From Mesorhizobium sp. L-2-11 (lineage in GTDB: Bacteria > Pseudomonadota > Alphaproteobacteria > Rhizobiales > Rhizobiaceae), in the NCBI RefSeq assembly GCF_016756595.1, contig NZ_AP023257.1, forward strand, positions 1-64,000: a stretch of 64,000 nt of DNA, given 5' to 3'. This document shows, one piece after another, positions 47,449 through 56,263 of this stretch. The translations under genes and the position numbers were made by a program. Position 1 is the first letter of the stretch. Each line of letters begins with the position of its first letter. Under the pieces are notes generated by a model, which saw only the letters and a program-made list of their open reading frames with translations, ran no database searches and was not told the DNA's origin.

Positions 47449-49056
47449 TCACAACGACTCCAGGAATTTGACCAGTGCGTCGCGATCGGCCGCATCGGCG
47501 GCGGCAAAGCGGTCGCGCGCCTTCTGCCCCTCGCCGCCATGCCACAGGATCGCCTCGGTCAGCGTGCGCGCCCGCCCGTCGTGCAGGAAGAAATTGTTGC
47601 CGTTGACCGTCCGGGTAAGACCGATGCCCCACAGCGGCGGCGTGCGCCATTCGCTGCCGGTAGCATCGCCCACCGCTTGCCCGTCGGCGAGACCCGGCCC
47701 CATGTCGTGCAGCAGAAAATCGGAATAGGGCCAGATCAGCTGGAAGGCCTGCGCCTTGTTGGGCGTGCCGCGGCGGGTGACGAATTTCGGCGTATGACAG
47801 GAGATGCAGCCCATGTCGTAGAACAGCTTCTTGCCGGCCAGCACATCGGGCTTGTCGAGATCGCGCCGCGCCGGCACGGCGAGGTTTTGCGAATAGAAAG
47901 TGACCAGGTCCAGGACCGGCGGCGGCGCCTCGACCAGGCCGAGGCGCTCCTGGACGCCGTTGGGCAAGGCAAGGCAGTTCTTTTCGGCCGCGGTGCAATC
48001 GCCCCAGTGGTTCGGCACTCCCGGCGTCGAAATGCCGATGTCGCCGGCGAACGCGTCCGCCGCTTGCTGGCGGATCGAAGGGGTCTGCGCCTTCCAGCCG
48101 AAGCGGCCGAGCGTCGGCTCGCCGCTCTGGCCGTCGCGCACGATGTTAGGCTTGCCGGAGATGCCGTCACCGTTGCGATCGTCCGGATCGGCACTGGCGA
48201 GAATGTCGGCCGGCGCGATTTGCTCGACCAGGCCGAGGCCGATCATCGGCGGCGTCAAGCGTGGCGAAAGCGTGGTGTGCTGATCGAGCGGCCCGTTGGC
48301 AAGATCGTCGACCGAATAGCTCGGCCTGCGCAGCCAAACCACGGCGCCGTCCGGCAGCGAGACTTTTTGCTCCTGATAGACGACACGCATTCTGCCTTCG
48401 CCGCGAAGACCCGGAACGGCCAGTTCCTGCAATTGCGAGCCGTAGACCGGATCGGGGAAGTTGAGCACCTTGCGGGCGGCGAGCGCTGCTTTCTCCTCCT
48501 CGGTGCTCGCCTGCCGCGCCAGCCGCAGGAACATCGAGGTGGTGCCGCTGTCGGCTTCCGGCGGACGACCGCGGCCGTCCTTCAGATGGCAATTCTGGCA
48601 CGCCCGCTCGTTGAACAGCGGACCAAGCCCGTCCGATGCCTGCGTCGACGAGGGCGACGACACCCAGTTCTTGCGGAAAAGAGCATTGCCGAGCTTGAAG
48701 GTGCCTTCTTCCTCGAATGTGATATTGGCGGAAGATTGCGAGAAAGCGTCCTTGCTGGCGCCTTTGCGCGACGTGCCGGCGCCGCCCTGCATCGGCTCGA
48801 ACTGCTCGGGCCTGGAAAAATCCTTGGTCGGCCTGGTGATGGCAATGACGCGAGAAAGATCCTTCGGCGTCAGATCGGCACGGGTGGTGGCGAGACCCGC
48901 CGGTTCGGGCGCGCCGGCCAGCGCCGAGGCGGTCAGCGCGACCACTACGGCAAGCGAAAACCCGCCAGCCCAGTTGCAAGGCGGCTTTTGCTGGGGCGAC
49001 AGGCCGTAATCCTCGGCCCGCCGCAAGCGGCGCAGGTCATCTAAGCGGCGCCGCAT
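47449..49056 (-). CDS. Di-heme oxidoreductase (DUF1111, cytochrome c-like)
   Basis: The 535-residue protein has two CxxCH c-type haem sites: CQNCH in NERACQNCHLKDGRG and CISCH in FYDMGCISCHTPKF. A membrane/signal segment (GGFSLAVVVALTASALA) follows a ~30-residue N-terminal extension. A bacterial di-haem peroxidase-like layout (FKLGNALFRKNWVSS, GRFGWKAQTPSIRQQAADAF, PLWGIGLTRTVNGNNFFLHD) fits DUF1111. It stands between bfr (12 bp upstream) and an imelysin. In this context it may provide redox chemistry for periplasmic iron or haem. Confidence 0.9.
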   Translation of the reverse strand: MRRRLDDLRRLRRAEDYGLSPQQKPPCNWAGGFSLAVVVALTASALAGAPEPAGLATTRADLTPKDLSRVIAITRPTKDFSRPEQFEPMQGGAGTSRKGASKDAFSQSSANITFEEEGTFKLGNALFRKNWVSSPSSTQASDGLGPLFNERACQNCHLKDGRGRPPEADSGTTSMFLRLARQASTEEEKAALAARKVLNFPDPVYGSQLQELAVPGLRGEGRMRVVYQEQKVSLPDGAVVWLRRPSYSVDDLANGPLDQHTTLSPRLTPPMIGLGLVEQIAPADILASADPDDRNGDGISGKPNIVRDGQSGEPTLGRFGWKAQTPSIRQQAADAFAGDIGISTPGVPNHWGDCTAAEKNCLALPNGVQERLGLVEAPPPVLDLVTFYSQNLAVPARRDLDKPDVLAGKKLFYDMGCISCHTPKFVTRRGTPNKAQAFQLIWPYSDFLLHDMGPGLADGQAVGDATGSEWRTPPLWGIGLTRTVNGNNFFLHDGRARTLTEAILWHGGEGQKARDRFAAADAADRDALVKFLESL

Positions 49057-49068
49057 TCCCGCATGTCC

Positions 49069-49554
49069 CTAATCCGCCTCGTCGGCCGATGCGGCGTTGA
49101 GCTGACCGTATTTTTCCTCGCCGATCGAGGCGAGCAGGTCGAGTTGCGTCTCGAGGAAGTCGATGTGACCTTCCTCGTCGGACAACAGATCCTCGAACAG
49201 CTTCATCGTCACGTAGTCACCCGCTTCGTTACAAATCTCGCGCGACCGTTTGTAGGCAGTGCGCGCGTCATATTCGCCGGCAAGATCCGATTCGAGCACT
49301 TCCTTGACATTCTGACCGATGCGCAGCGGCGCTACCGACTGCAGGTTCGGATGGCCTTCAAGGAAGATGATGCGGGCCACGAGCCGGTCGGCATGGTGCA
49401 TCTCCTCGATCGATTCGGCGCGTTCCTTCTTTGCCAGCTTGGCGTATCCCCAGTCTTCCAGCAGCCGGAAATGCACCCAGTACTGATTGACCGCTCCAAG
49501 TTCCAGAAATAGAGCTTCGTTAAGCCGCTCTATGATCTGTTGTTCGCCTTTCAT
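49069..49554 (-). CDS. bfr: Bacterioferritin
   Basis: Bacterioferritin forms a 24-mer with haem at dimer interfaces, oxidises Fe(II) and stores iron. From ATG 49554 the 161-residue protein starts [20 protein letters not shown] and has the ferroxidase ligands in [24 protein letters not shown] and [13 protein letters not shown]. The Met of IEEMHHAD fits the haem ligand Met52. Its start lies 35 bp inside the end of bfd, so the two are probably coupled. Confidence 0.97.
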   Translation of the reverse strand: MKGEQQIIERLNEALFLELGAVNQYWVHFRLLEDWGYAKLAKKERAESIEEMHHADRLVARIIFLEGHPNLQSVAPLRIGQNVKEVLESDLAGEYDARTAYKRSREICNEAGDYVTMKLFEDLLSDEEGHIDFLETQLDLLASIGEEKYGQLNAASADEAD

Positions 49555-49831
49555 GGGTTCTGCTCCCGTATTGGACGCGCAGGCCTCTGACGCGATCCAG
49601 GTGTGAAACGACATCCACGCCGCTCGCCTCCGAGCGGGCGTGGTAATTCTCGGTTACCCGAATGATCGTTTCGACCACATTTGGGAAGCAGCCGCAACAG
49701 CGACCACGCTTGTGCATGGCATGATAGATCTTCGCCGGCACGATAAGCTGCCAGGGATCCTGATCCAGCAGCCCGACGATCGTCTGCTCAATCTCCTTCT
49801 CGGTGATGATGTTGCAATGGCAGATCAGCAT
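49520..49831 (-). CDS. bfd: Bacterioferritin-associated ferredoxin (Bfd) with C-terminal extension
   Basis: Bfd is a [2Fe-2S] protein that reduces and releases iron from bacterioferritin. The first ~60 residues carry the cluster ligands in [15 protein letters not shown] and [17 protein letters not shown] typical Bfd ends shortly after; here a polar tail of about 40 residues ([20 protein letters not shown]...) continues and overlaps the bfr start by 35 bp. The position directly upstream of bfr is classical. Confidence 0.93.
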   Translation of the reverse strand: MLICHCNIITEKEIEQTIVGLLDQDPWQLIVPAKIYHAMHKRGRCCGCFPNVVETIIRVTENYHARSEASGVDVVSHLDRVRGLRVQYGSRTHERRTTDHRAA

Positions 49832-49960
49832 TATTTGCTCTGTGTGGCTGACGGCGCGTGCTCGGCGTCGTGTGGCTTATTTTCTCAATCGAGCCGAAGC
49901 GGGTCCACTTTTCTTTTACGCGGACGTCGGTTCGGGATCGTGCTGCGGCCTCCGGAGGCC

Positions 49961-51262
49961 CTACTGAAACACCTTGTCCGGCGCATCGAGGCTGTCCGAG
50001 CCCTCGAAGGCGATGGCGTTGAGTTTCAGGGTGCCGACGGCGCGTTCGATCGACTTGGTCTGGTCGACCAGCGCGTCGATCGCCGCCTGCACGGTGGCGT
50101 TTCCTTGCGTATTGCCCTCGCCGATCTGCTGGTCATAGGCCTCGCCAGCAAGCGCCCGCGCCTTGATGGCTTCCATCTTGGCGACGGTGGCATCAAGCTT
50201 GTCCGACAGTTCCTTGTCGACCGCCGGGTCGGCCTCCTTGACCATGTCGGATACCGAGGGTCCGTCGACGACGCTGCCGTCGAGGCGGGTGTAGCTGCCC
50301 TTATAGGCGGCGCGAATGCCGACGGCATCGTAGAGATGGGAATCGTAGGTGTTGTCGGAGAAGCAGTCATGCTCTTCTTCCGGATCGTGCAGCAGCAGGC
50401 CGAGCTTCATGCGCTCGCCGGCCAGTTCGCCGTAGGACAGCGAGCCCATGCCGGTGAGGATGGTCGAGATGCCGGCTTTCGGCTCGCCACCGACAAGGTT
50501 CTTGCGGGCGGCGCCGCCTTCCTTCCAGTTGTCGACCATGTCCTGCAGATCGGAAACCAGAAGCTCGCTCGCCGACTTCAAATACTGCGCGCGACGATCG
50601 CAATTGCCGCCGGTGCAGTTGGCGAGGTCGTAGTCGGTATAGGGCCGTTCGCCGGCGCCCGGGCCGGTGCCGTGCAGGTCCTGGCCCCACAGCAGGAATT
50701 CGATGGCGTGATAGCCGGTCGCCACATTGGCCTCGATACCGCCGGCTTCCTGCAGCGTGCCGGAGAGGACCTCGGGAGTAAGATTGGCGGCGTCGATCTT
50801 CTTGCCGTCGATCTCGATCGACTTGTTGGCGATCACATTGGCGGTGTACAGCGCATTCGCGTCCGACTCGGTGCCGTAGTTCTCGGCGACATAGTCGATC
50901 AGGCCTTCGTCCAGCGGCCAGGCATTCACCTTGCCTTCCCAGTCGTCGACGATGGCGTTGCCGAAGCGATAGACTTCGGTCTGCTGGTAGGGAATACGCG
51001 ATGCTTTCCAGGCCTCGCGGGCGGCCGTCAGCGTTTCCACCGAAGGCTTGGCGAGCAGCGCGTCGACGGCCTTGTCGAGCGCCTGAGCCGTGGTCAGCGA
51101 ATCCTCATATTTTGCGAGCGCAATGTCGGAATACGTCTTGATGACCGCCTTGGCATCGGTTTCCGCCTTGGCCGGCAGCACGAATATCGCCGCCGTCAAT
51201 GCCGCCGTGGCGCCGATCGCTGCAAGCTTGCCGCCATATTGCGCAGTGATCATCGCTCTCAT
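49961..51262 (-). CDS. Imelysin-family iron-regulated protein (IrpA-like)
   Basis: From ATG 51262 (AGGGAG upstream) the 433-residue product has a signal peptide (KLAAIGATAALTAAIFVLPAKA) and an imelysin domain with the family motif GYHAIEFLLWGQDLHG, containing GxHxxE. Other segments are GKVNAWPLDEGLIDYVAEN and PEEEHDCFSDNTYDSHLYDA, typical of the IrpA-like group. It is the first gene of the iron operon and lies downstream of a perfect Irr box. Imelysins are periplasmic or outer-membrane proteins linked to iron uptake; the biochemical function is not settled. Confidence 0.93.
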   Translation of the reverse strand: MRAMITAQYGGKLAAIGATAALTAAIFVLPAKAETDAKAVIKTYSDIALAKYEDSLTTAQALDKAVDALLAKPSVETLTAAREAWKASRIPYQQTEVYRFGNAIVDDWEGKVNAWPLDEGLIDYVAENYGTESDANALYTANVIANKSIEIDGKKIDAANLTPEVLSGTLQEAGGIEANVATGYHAIEFLLWGQDLHGTGPGAGERPYTDYDLANCTGGNCDRRAQYLKSASELLVSDLQDMVDNWKEGGAARKNLVGGEPKAGISTILTGMGSLSYGELAGERMKLGLLLHDPEEEHDCFSDNTYDSHLYDAVGIRAAYKGSYTRLDGSVVDGPSVSDMVKEADPAVDKELSDKLDATVAKMEAIKARALAGEAYDQQIGEGNTQGNATVQAAIDALVDQTKSIERAVGTLKLNAIAFEGSDSLDAPDKVFQ

Positions 51263-51714
51263 GATTGTCATCTCCCTCGGGAATTCAGTGAAAATGCCGG
51301 CGCCAGAAGCGCGTCGGCAGGCAATCGGCGCCAAGGCAGATCCCTGCCATCGGGCGTGATAAGGCCGCGACATAGCGCGGTTTGCGGAAGAAAGACATCG
51401 AAATGCCTCCAATCGAAAGGGTTCAAGGCCCAGACATCAAAGGGATGCGCTTGACGCGCACGCTTCCATAAAGCGATGAAGGTGTCGGAAGTCAACCAAT
51501 TTCAGAGAGAAAAGCCAATTGAAACAACAGTTTAGAATTATTCTAAACTGCAAGTCTCAACTTTAGCCGCATTTGCCGCGCCGCGGTCGAACGAGACGAT
51601 TGACAGACCCCCATTCCGGGTGCGACCCGCGAAGGTGGTCTTGCGGCGGCGTCAGACAATCGCCACTTGGCGAGACGTCCTAGACTTTGAGACGCATTGG
51701 AGAGATGAGGAATT
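51263..51714. other. Divergent regulatory region, imelysin operon / ferredoxin reductase
   Basis: This 452 bp region separates the minus-strand iron operon from the plus-strand flavoprotein gene. It contains the Irr-box palindrome at 51531-51547 in an AT-richer stretch (about 51480-51560). No credible gene was found in it. Confidence 0.7.
51531..51547. promoter_or_regulatory. Irr box / iron control element (ICE)
   Basis: TTTAGAA-TTA-TTCTAAA is a perfect 7-3-7 palindrome that matches the ICE/Irr-box consensus TTTAGAA-N3-TTCTAAA described upstream of iron-regulated genes in Bradyrhizobium and other Rhizobiales. It lies about 268 bp upstream of the imelysin start and about 168 bp upstream of the flavoprotein start. 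Irr is encoded at 7433-7864. Whether Irr activates or represses here cannot be told without mapping the promoter. Confidence 0.9.
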
Positions 51715-52977
51715 GTGGCTGCGATGAAAAACGGTGTGGTCATTGTCGGTGCGGGTCATGCGGGCGTGCAAGCGGCCGCCAGCCTGCGCGAAGACGGCTA
51801 CGACGAACCCGTGATCCTCATCAGTGACGAGCACGAACTGCCCTACCACAAGCCGCCGCTGTCGAAGACCTTCATCAAGGATCAGCAGGCCAAACCGCAG
51901 CCGCTGCGCGGCGAGGCGTTTTATACCGGCAGTGCGATCGATTACCGGCCGGGCGGCCGCATCGATCGCATCGATGCCGCCGGCCGCAGGCTGGAGATCT
52001 CAGGGGGCGGCACACTGCCGTTCGACCGGCTGATCCTGGCGACCGGTTCGCGGCCGCGCATGCTGTCGCTGCCGGGCTCGGAGCTTTCGGGCGTGGTGTC
52101 GCTGCGCTCGCTCGCCGACGCGCGGCTGATCCGCGAATTGAGCGCGCAGAGCGAGGATGTCGTCATCCTCGGTGGCGGCTTCATCGGGCTGGAGATCGCC
52201 GCGACGCTCACTGCGGCCGGCCGCAAGGTCACCGTGGTCGAGGCGATCGACCGGCTGCTCGGCCGGGCGGTGGCGCCGATCATCGCGCGCCACGTGCGGC
52301 AGCGGCTGGAAGCGACCGGCGTGCGCATCCTCAGCGGCACCACGATTGCGCGTCTCGAAGGCGAGAACGGCCATGTCTCGGCGGCAATCACCGCCTCCGG
52401 CGAGCGGCTGCCGGCGCAGATGGTCATCATCGGCATCGGCGTCGTGCCGAATGTCGAACTGGCGCAGGCCGCCGGCATCACCATCGCCAACGGCATCCGC
52501 GTCGACCAGCAGATGCGGACGTCGGTGCCCGAAATCCTCGCCATCGGCGACGCCGCATCCTACCGGCACTGGCTCACCGGCGGCGAAGTGCGGCTGGAAT
52601 CGGTGCAGAATGCCACCGACCAGGCGCGTCTCGCCGCGCGCACCATCCTCGGTCACGCCGACGCCTTTGCGGCGGTGCCATGGTTCTGGTCCGATATCGG
52701 CGACATCAAGCTGCAGATAGTCGGCCTGATTTCGGGCGGCGACAGCCATGTCGTGCTCGGCGACGTCAACGAGAACCGGTTCTCCATCTACCACTATGCT
52801 GGAAATCGTCTGCTCGGCATCGAATCGGTCAACCGGCCTGGCGACCACATGCTTGGCCGCAAGATGCTCGGCGCCGGCTTCTCGCCGACGCCGCAGACCG
52901 TCGCGACCGGACAGGACGGACTGAAGGCAGCGCTCGCCGCCTTCCAGCAGGTAGAGCCCGTTCGCGCCGCTGAGTAA
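51715..52977 (+). CDS. NAD(P)/FAD-dependent ferredoxin/rubredoxin reductase
   Basis: The 420-residue flavoprotein has two dinucleotide-binding motifs, VVIVGAGHAGVQAAASLRE (FAD) and VVILGGGFIGLEIAATL (NAD(P)H), the FAD-contact segment ILAIGDAASY, and a reductase C-terminal domain (VPWFWSDIGDIKLQIVGL). It resembles the ferredoxin reductases of ring-hydroxylating dioxygenases and P450 systems. The start is GTG 51715, spaced 4 nt after GAGG; ATG 51724 is an alternative. Divergent position from the bfd/bfr operon makes Bfd a possible electron acceptor, an inference only. Confidence 0.9.
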   Translation: MAAMKNGVVIVGAGHAGVQAAASLREDGYDEPVILISDEHELPYHKPPLSKTFIKDQQAKPQPLRGEAFYTGSAIDYRPGGRIDRIDAAGRRLEISGGGTLPFDRLILATGSRPRMLSLPGSELSGVVSLRSLADARLIRELSAQSEDVVILGGGFIGLEIAATLTAAGRKVTVVEAIDRLLGRAVAPIIARHVRQRLEATGVRILSGTTIARLEGENGHVSAAITASGERLPAQMVIIGIGVVPNVELAQAAGITIANGIRVDQQMRTSVPEILAIGDAASYRHWLTGGEVRLESVQNATDQARLAARTILGHADAFAAVPWFWSDIGDIKLQIVGLISGGDSHVVLGDVNENRFSIYHYAGNRLLGIESVNRPGDHMLGRKMLGAGFSPTPQTVATGQDGLKAALAAFQQVEPVRAAE

Positions 52978-52983
52978 GGAGCC

Positions 52984-53162
52984 GCCCTCGCCTTCTCCCC
53001 TTGTGGGAGAAGGTGGCCTCGCGAAGCGAGGTCGGATGAGGGGTGCTCCAGCTTGGCTCCGACAGCACTCCGTCCAACACCCCTCTTCCGTCTCGGCGCT
53101 ACGCGCCGATCCACCGCCCGGGCCTCGCCCGCCCTTCGGGCCCCACAAGGGAGAAGGGAAGA
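52984..53162. repeat. Inverted-repeat element between the flavoprotein and gabT
   Basis: CCTTCTCCCCTTGTGGG (52991-53007) pairs with CCCACAAGGGAGAAGG (53144-53159). Inner small stems occur: CCTCGCGAAGCGAGG, and GGCGCTACGCGCC, and CGGGCCTCGCCCG. The element fills the gap between two convergent genes and belongs to the same broad class as those at 54681-54845 and 56318-56500. Confidence 0.75.
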
Positions 53163-53171
53163 AAGATCCGC

Positions 53172-54449
53172 TCAGCCGGCGCGGGCCTCGCGGATCGAGC
53201 TTTCCAGGATATCGAGCGCTTCGTTCATGACGCCGTCCTGGATGGTGATTGGCGCCAGAAAACGGATGACGTTGCCGTAGACGCCGCAGGTGAGCAGGAT
53301 CAGGCCCTTGTCGAGCGCCTTCAGCCGGACCGCATTGGCGATCTCGGCCGACGGCAGGCCCTTGTTCACATCGTTGAACTCGACCGCGTTCATGAAGCCC
53401 GGGCCTCTGATATCGACGATCTCCGGCGTGTCGTCGCGGATCGATTGCAGCCGCTGCTTCAGCCGGTTGCCCAGCGTGTTGGCGCGGTCGCACAGCTTTT
53501 CCTCTTCGATCACGTCGAGCACGGCATGCGCCGCGGCAACGCCGATCGGGCTGCCGCCATAGGTGCCGCCGAGCCCGCCGGGGTTGGGCGCATCCATGAT
53601 CTCGGCGCAGCCGGTGACCGCCGCCAGCGGGAAGCCGCCGGCCAGGCTTTTCGCCATGGTGGTGATGCCGGGCGCCACTTCGTGATGATCCATGGCGAAC
53701 ATCTTTCCGGTGCGGGCAAAGCCGGTCTGCACCTCGTCGGCGATCAACAGCATGCCGTGCTGGTCGCAGATCTTGCGCAGCGCGGTCATGAACTCGCGCG
53801 GCGCCTCGTAGAAGCCGCCCTCGCCCTGCACCGGCTCGACGATGATGGCGGCGACGCGGGCCGGATCGACATCGGCCTTGAACAGGCGGTCGAGCGCGGC
53901 CAGCGAGTCGGCGACCGAGATGCCGTGCAGCGCCACCGGGAACGGCGCGTGGAAAACGTCGGCCGGCATGGCGCCGAAGCCGACCTTGTAGGGCACGACC
54001 TTGCCGGTAAGCGCCATGCCCATGAAGGTGCGGCCATGGAAACCGCCGGCAAAGGCGATGACCGCCGGCCGGCCGGTGGCGTTGCGGGCGATCTTGATGG
54101 CGTTCTCCACAGCTTCGGCGCCGGTGGTGACGAAAATCGTCTTCTTGTCGAATTTGCCCGGCAGCATGCCGTTCAGCCGTTCGGCCAGCCTGACATAGCT
54201 CTCATAGGGCACCACCTGGTGGCAGGTGTGGGTGAAGCGGTCGAGCTGCGCCTTGACCGCCTCGATCACCTTGGGATGGCGGTGGCCGGTGTTGACGACG
54301 GCGATGCCGGACGAGAAATCGATGTAGCGGCGGCCTTCGACATCCCAGATTTCCGAGTTCTCGGCGCGGTCGGCATAGATCTGCGTGGTCATGCCGACGC
54401 CGCGCGAGATCGACTGGTTCTTGCGTTCGGAAATGGCTGAATTCTTCAT
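53172..54449 (-). CDS. gabT: 4-aminobutyrate aminotransferase (class III PLP enzyme)
   Basis: GabT transfers the amino group of GABA to 2-oxoglutarate, giving succinate semialdehyde. The 425-residue protein has the class III PLP motifs VTTGAEAVENAIKIAR, AFAGGFHGRTFMG, IVEPVQGEGGF, LLIADEVQTGFARTG, and the PLP lysine in TTMAKSLAGGFPLAAV. Full-length colinear similarity to bacterial GabT is evident by these motifs, but a related omega-amino-acid substrate is possible. No gabD lies next to it. Confidence 0.9.
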   Translation of the reverse strand: MKNSAISERKNQSISRGVGMTTQIYADRAENSEIWDVEGRRYIDFSSGIAVVNTGHRHPKVIEAVKAQLDRFTHTCHQVVPYESYVRLAERLNGMLPGKFDKKTIFVTTGAEAVENAIKIARNATGRPAVIAFAGGFHGRTFMGMALTGKVVPYKVGFGAMPADVFHAPFPVALHGISVADSLAALDRLFKADVDPARVAAIIVEPVQGEGGFYEAPREFMTALRKICDQHGMLLIADEVQTGFARTGKMFAMDHHEVAPGITTMAKSLAGGFPLAAVTGCAEIMDAPNPGGLGGTYGGSPIGVAAAHAVLDVIEEEKLCDRANTLGNRLKQRLQSIRDDTPEIVDIRGPGFMNAVEFNDVNKGLPSAEIANAVRLKALDKGLILLTCGVYGNVIRFLAPITIQDGVMNEALDILESSIREARAG

Positions 54450-54862
54450 GATGTCCCTCGCCGGGCCGGCGCCCGTTCTCGTTTGGATGACTGCCGGGAA
54501 TTGTTCTGACCTTATTTCACGTTTTCCTCAAGTTGGCACTGGCGGCAGGCGATTGGGCCTGCCATTGGTGTCGCGATCCTTCGCGCCCCCTCTGGCCTGC
54601 CGCCCATCTCCCCCACGGGTGGGGGCCTTTGCGTGGGTTGAGGAGAGAGGGGCTGTCGCTCGACCTCTCCAGACTTGGGTTCCTCGCCCCGCGAAGCGGG
54701 GGAGAGGTGGCCGCCCACGGGTCTTGCCTTTGGCAAGCCCGAGGACAGGCTCCGCGGCCGGAGAGGGGGCTTTCGTAGGGCGCAGTCCCCCTCTCCGTCT
54801 CGGCTTCGCCGAGCCACCTCTCCCCCACTTTCGTGGGGGCGAGGAACGATAGTGTTCTGAAG
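54450..54862. other. Repeat-rich intergenic region left of the IS256 element
   Basis: This region upstream of gabT contains palindromic repeat arms (CATCTCCCCCACGGGTGGGG near 54604-54625, and the large inverted repeat 54681-54845). No coding gene is credible. The gabT promoter should lie near its right-hand start. Confidence 0.6.
54681..54845. repeat. Large inverted repeat beside the IS256-family element
   Basis: The arm at 54681-54711 (TCCTCGCCCCGCGAAGCGGG...) pairs with 54813-54845 (...CTTTCGTGGGGGCGAGGA), about 30 bp each with a few mismatches, enclosing ~100 bp that contains smaller stems (CCTTTGGCAAGC, GGCTTCGCCGAGCC). It ends 18 bp before the left end of the IS256-type element. Confidence 0.8.
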
Positions 54863-56263
54863 GTTCTGCAAAAAGCTCTGGAGAGAGAACAGCCCTTACT
54901 CTGAGGCGAGGGGCGGCCATGGCACGCTGGTGACGTTGCGATCACCGATTCCCGTGGAAGGGTAAGTGCCATGACCAAGCGAGAGGTTAGACTGAGCAGA
55001 GGCGAGTTGAAAGCGTTGCTGTTGTCGGATGAGGACGGCTTCCGCAGAGTTTTGCAGACTGTGGTGCAGGAGGCTTTGGAAGCCGAGATGACGGAGGCGA
55101 TCGGGGCCGAGAAAGGCGAGCGGACGACGGAGCGGGTTGGTTACCGGTCCGGCTATTACGAACGCAAGCTTGTGACGCGGGTTGGCGTGCTGGAACTTCG
55201 GGTTCCGCAAGATCGGGCCGGCCGGTTCTCGACGGAGTTGTTTGAGCGTTACCAGCGCTCGGAGAAGGCACTGGTATCGGCGCTGGTCGAGATGTACGTG
55301 CAAGGCGTGTCGACGCGCAAGGTGAAGGCGATCACCGAGGATCTGTGCGGCCATTCCTTCTCGGCCTCGACGGTAAGCCAGGCGACGGCGCGGCTGGATG
55401 AGGCGCTGAAGGCGTTCTTTGAGCAGCGGCTTGCCGAACCTTACCCGTACCTCATTCTGGACGCGCGCTACGAGCGGGCGCGCGAGGCCGGCGTGATCGC
55501 CAGCCAGGCCGTCTTGGTGGCGATCGGCGTCGACTGGGAAGGCCGGCGCCAGGTGCTCGGTGTCGAGCTGGCCAACCGTGAAAGCCATTCGAGCTGGCGC
55601 GCGTTCGTGGCAGGGCTCAAGCAGCGCGGGCTCGCCGGCGTCGAGTTTGTCGTCTCCGACGACCATCCGGGGCTCAGGGCAGCGATCCGCGAAGTCCTGC
55701 CCGAGGCAGTCTGGCAGCGCTGTTACGTGCACTTCCTCAGAAACGCGCTCGATTATGTGCCGCGCAAGGTCGATGACGACTGCCTGATGGAGCTCAGATG
55801 GTTCTATGACCGGCGCGACCTCGCCGAGGTCAAGCGCGACCTGGCGCAGTGGATCGCCAAATGGCAGGCCAAATACCCGAAGCTGGTGGATTGGGTGGAG
55901 AACAACATCGAGGAGACGCTGAGCTTCTATCGGCTGCCGCTGCCGCATCACAAGCACATGAAGTCGACGAACATGCTGGAGCGGCTGAACCAGGAGATCA
56001 AGCGGCGCACCCTGGTCGTTCGCATCTTCCCCAACCCGCAGAGCTGTTTGCGGCTGGTTCGGGCATTGGCGGTGGAGATCCACGAGAACTGGCTCGAGGC
56101 GACCCGCTACCTCAACATGGATCATCTGCGCGAGCACAAGAAGGAGAACCTGAGGGCACTGGCCGCCTGACGCGGCCGCCATGTCCGCCGCTCCGCTAAA
56201 CACGGGGGCTGCGCGGCGGACACGCCAACGTCACCGCTGAATGCCACGCCATTTTTGCAGAAC
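54863..56263 (+). mobile_element. IS256-family insertion sequence
   Basis: A complete transposase is bounded by GTTCTGCAAAAA at 54863-54874 and its inverted copy TTTTTGCAGAAC at 56252-56263. A subterminal GGTGACGTTG is also repeated in inverted orientation (about 54929 and 56230). The 1,401 bp size fits the family. No 8-9 bp target duplication is visible at these ends, so the exact borders are uncertain or the flanks have changed since insertion. Confidence 0.82.
54971..56170 (+). CDS. IS256-family (Mutator-type) transposase
   Basis: The 399-residue protein starts MTKREVRLSRGELKALLL and has the family segment AEMTEAIGAEKGERT with GYRSGYYERKL. Catalytic acidic residues are visible in YLILDARYERAREAG and VVSDDHPGLRAAI, the C-x2-H motif in WQRCYVHFLRNALD, and the Glu in KSTNMLERLNQEIKRRT. 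The frame is intact. A GGAAGGGTAAGTGCC precedes the ATG. Confidence 0.96.
   Translation: MTKREVRLSRGELKALLLSDEDGFRRVLQTVVQEALEAEMTEAIGAEKGERTTERVGYRSGYYERKLVTRVGVLELRVPQDRAGRFSTELFERYQRSEKALVSALVEMYVQGVSTRKVKAITEDLCGHSFSASTVSQATARLDEALKAFFEQRLAEPYPYLILDARYERAREAGVIASQAVLVAIGVDWEGRRQVLGVELANRESHSSWRAFVAGLKQRGLAGVEFVVSDDHPGLRAAIREVLPEAVWQRCYVHFLRNALDYVPRKVDDDCLMELRWFYDRRDLAEVKRDLAQWIAKWQAKYPKLVDWVENNIEETLSFYRLPLPHHKHMKSTNMLERLNQEIKRRTLVVRIFPNPQSCLRLVRALAVEIHENWLEATRYLNMDHLREHKKENLRALAA

Noticed and set aside
49640..51454. Plus-strand ORF (604 codons) opposite bfd and imelysin
   Set aside because: It crosses two real genes and a gap on the other strand and lacks homology.
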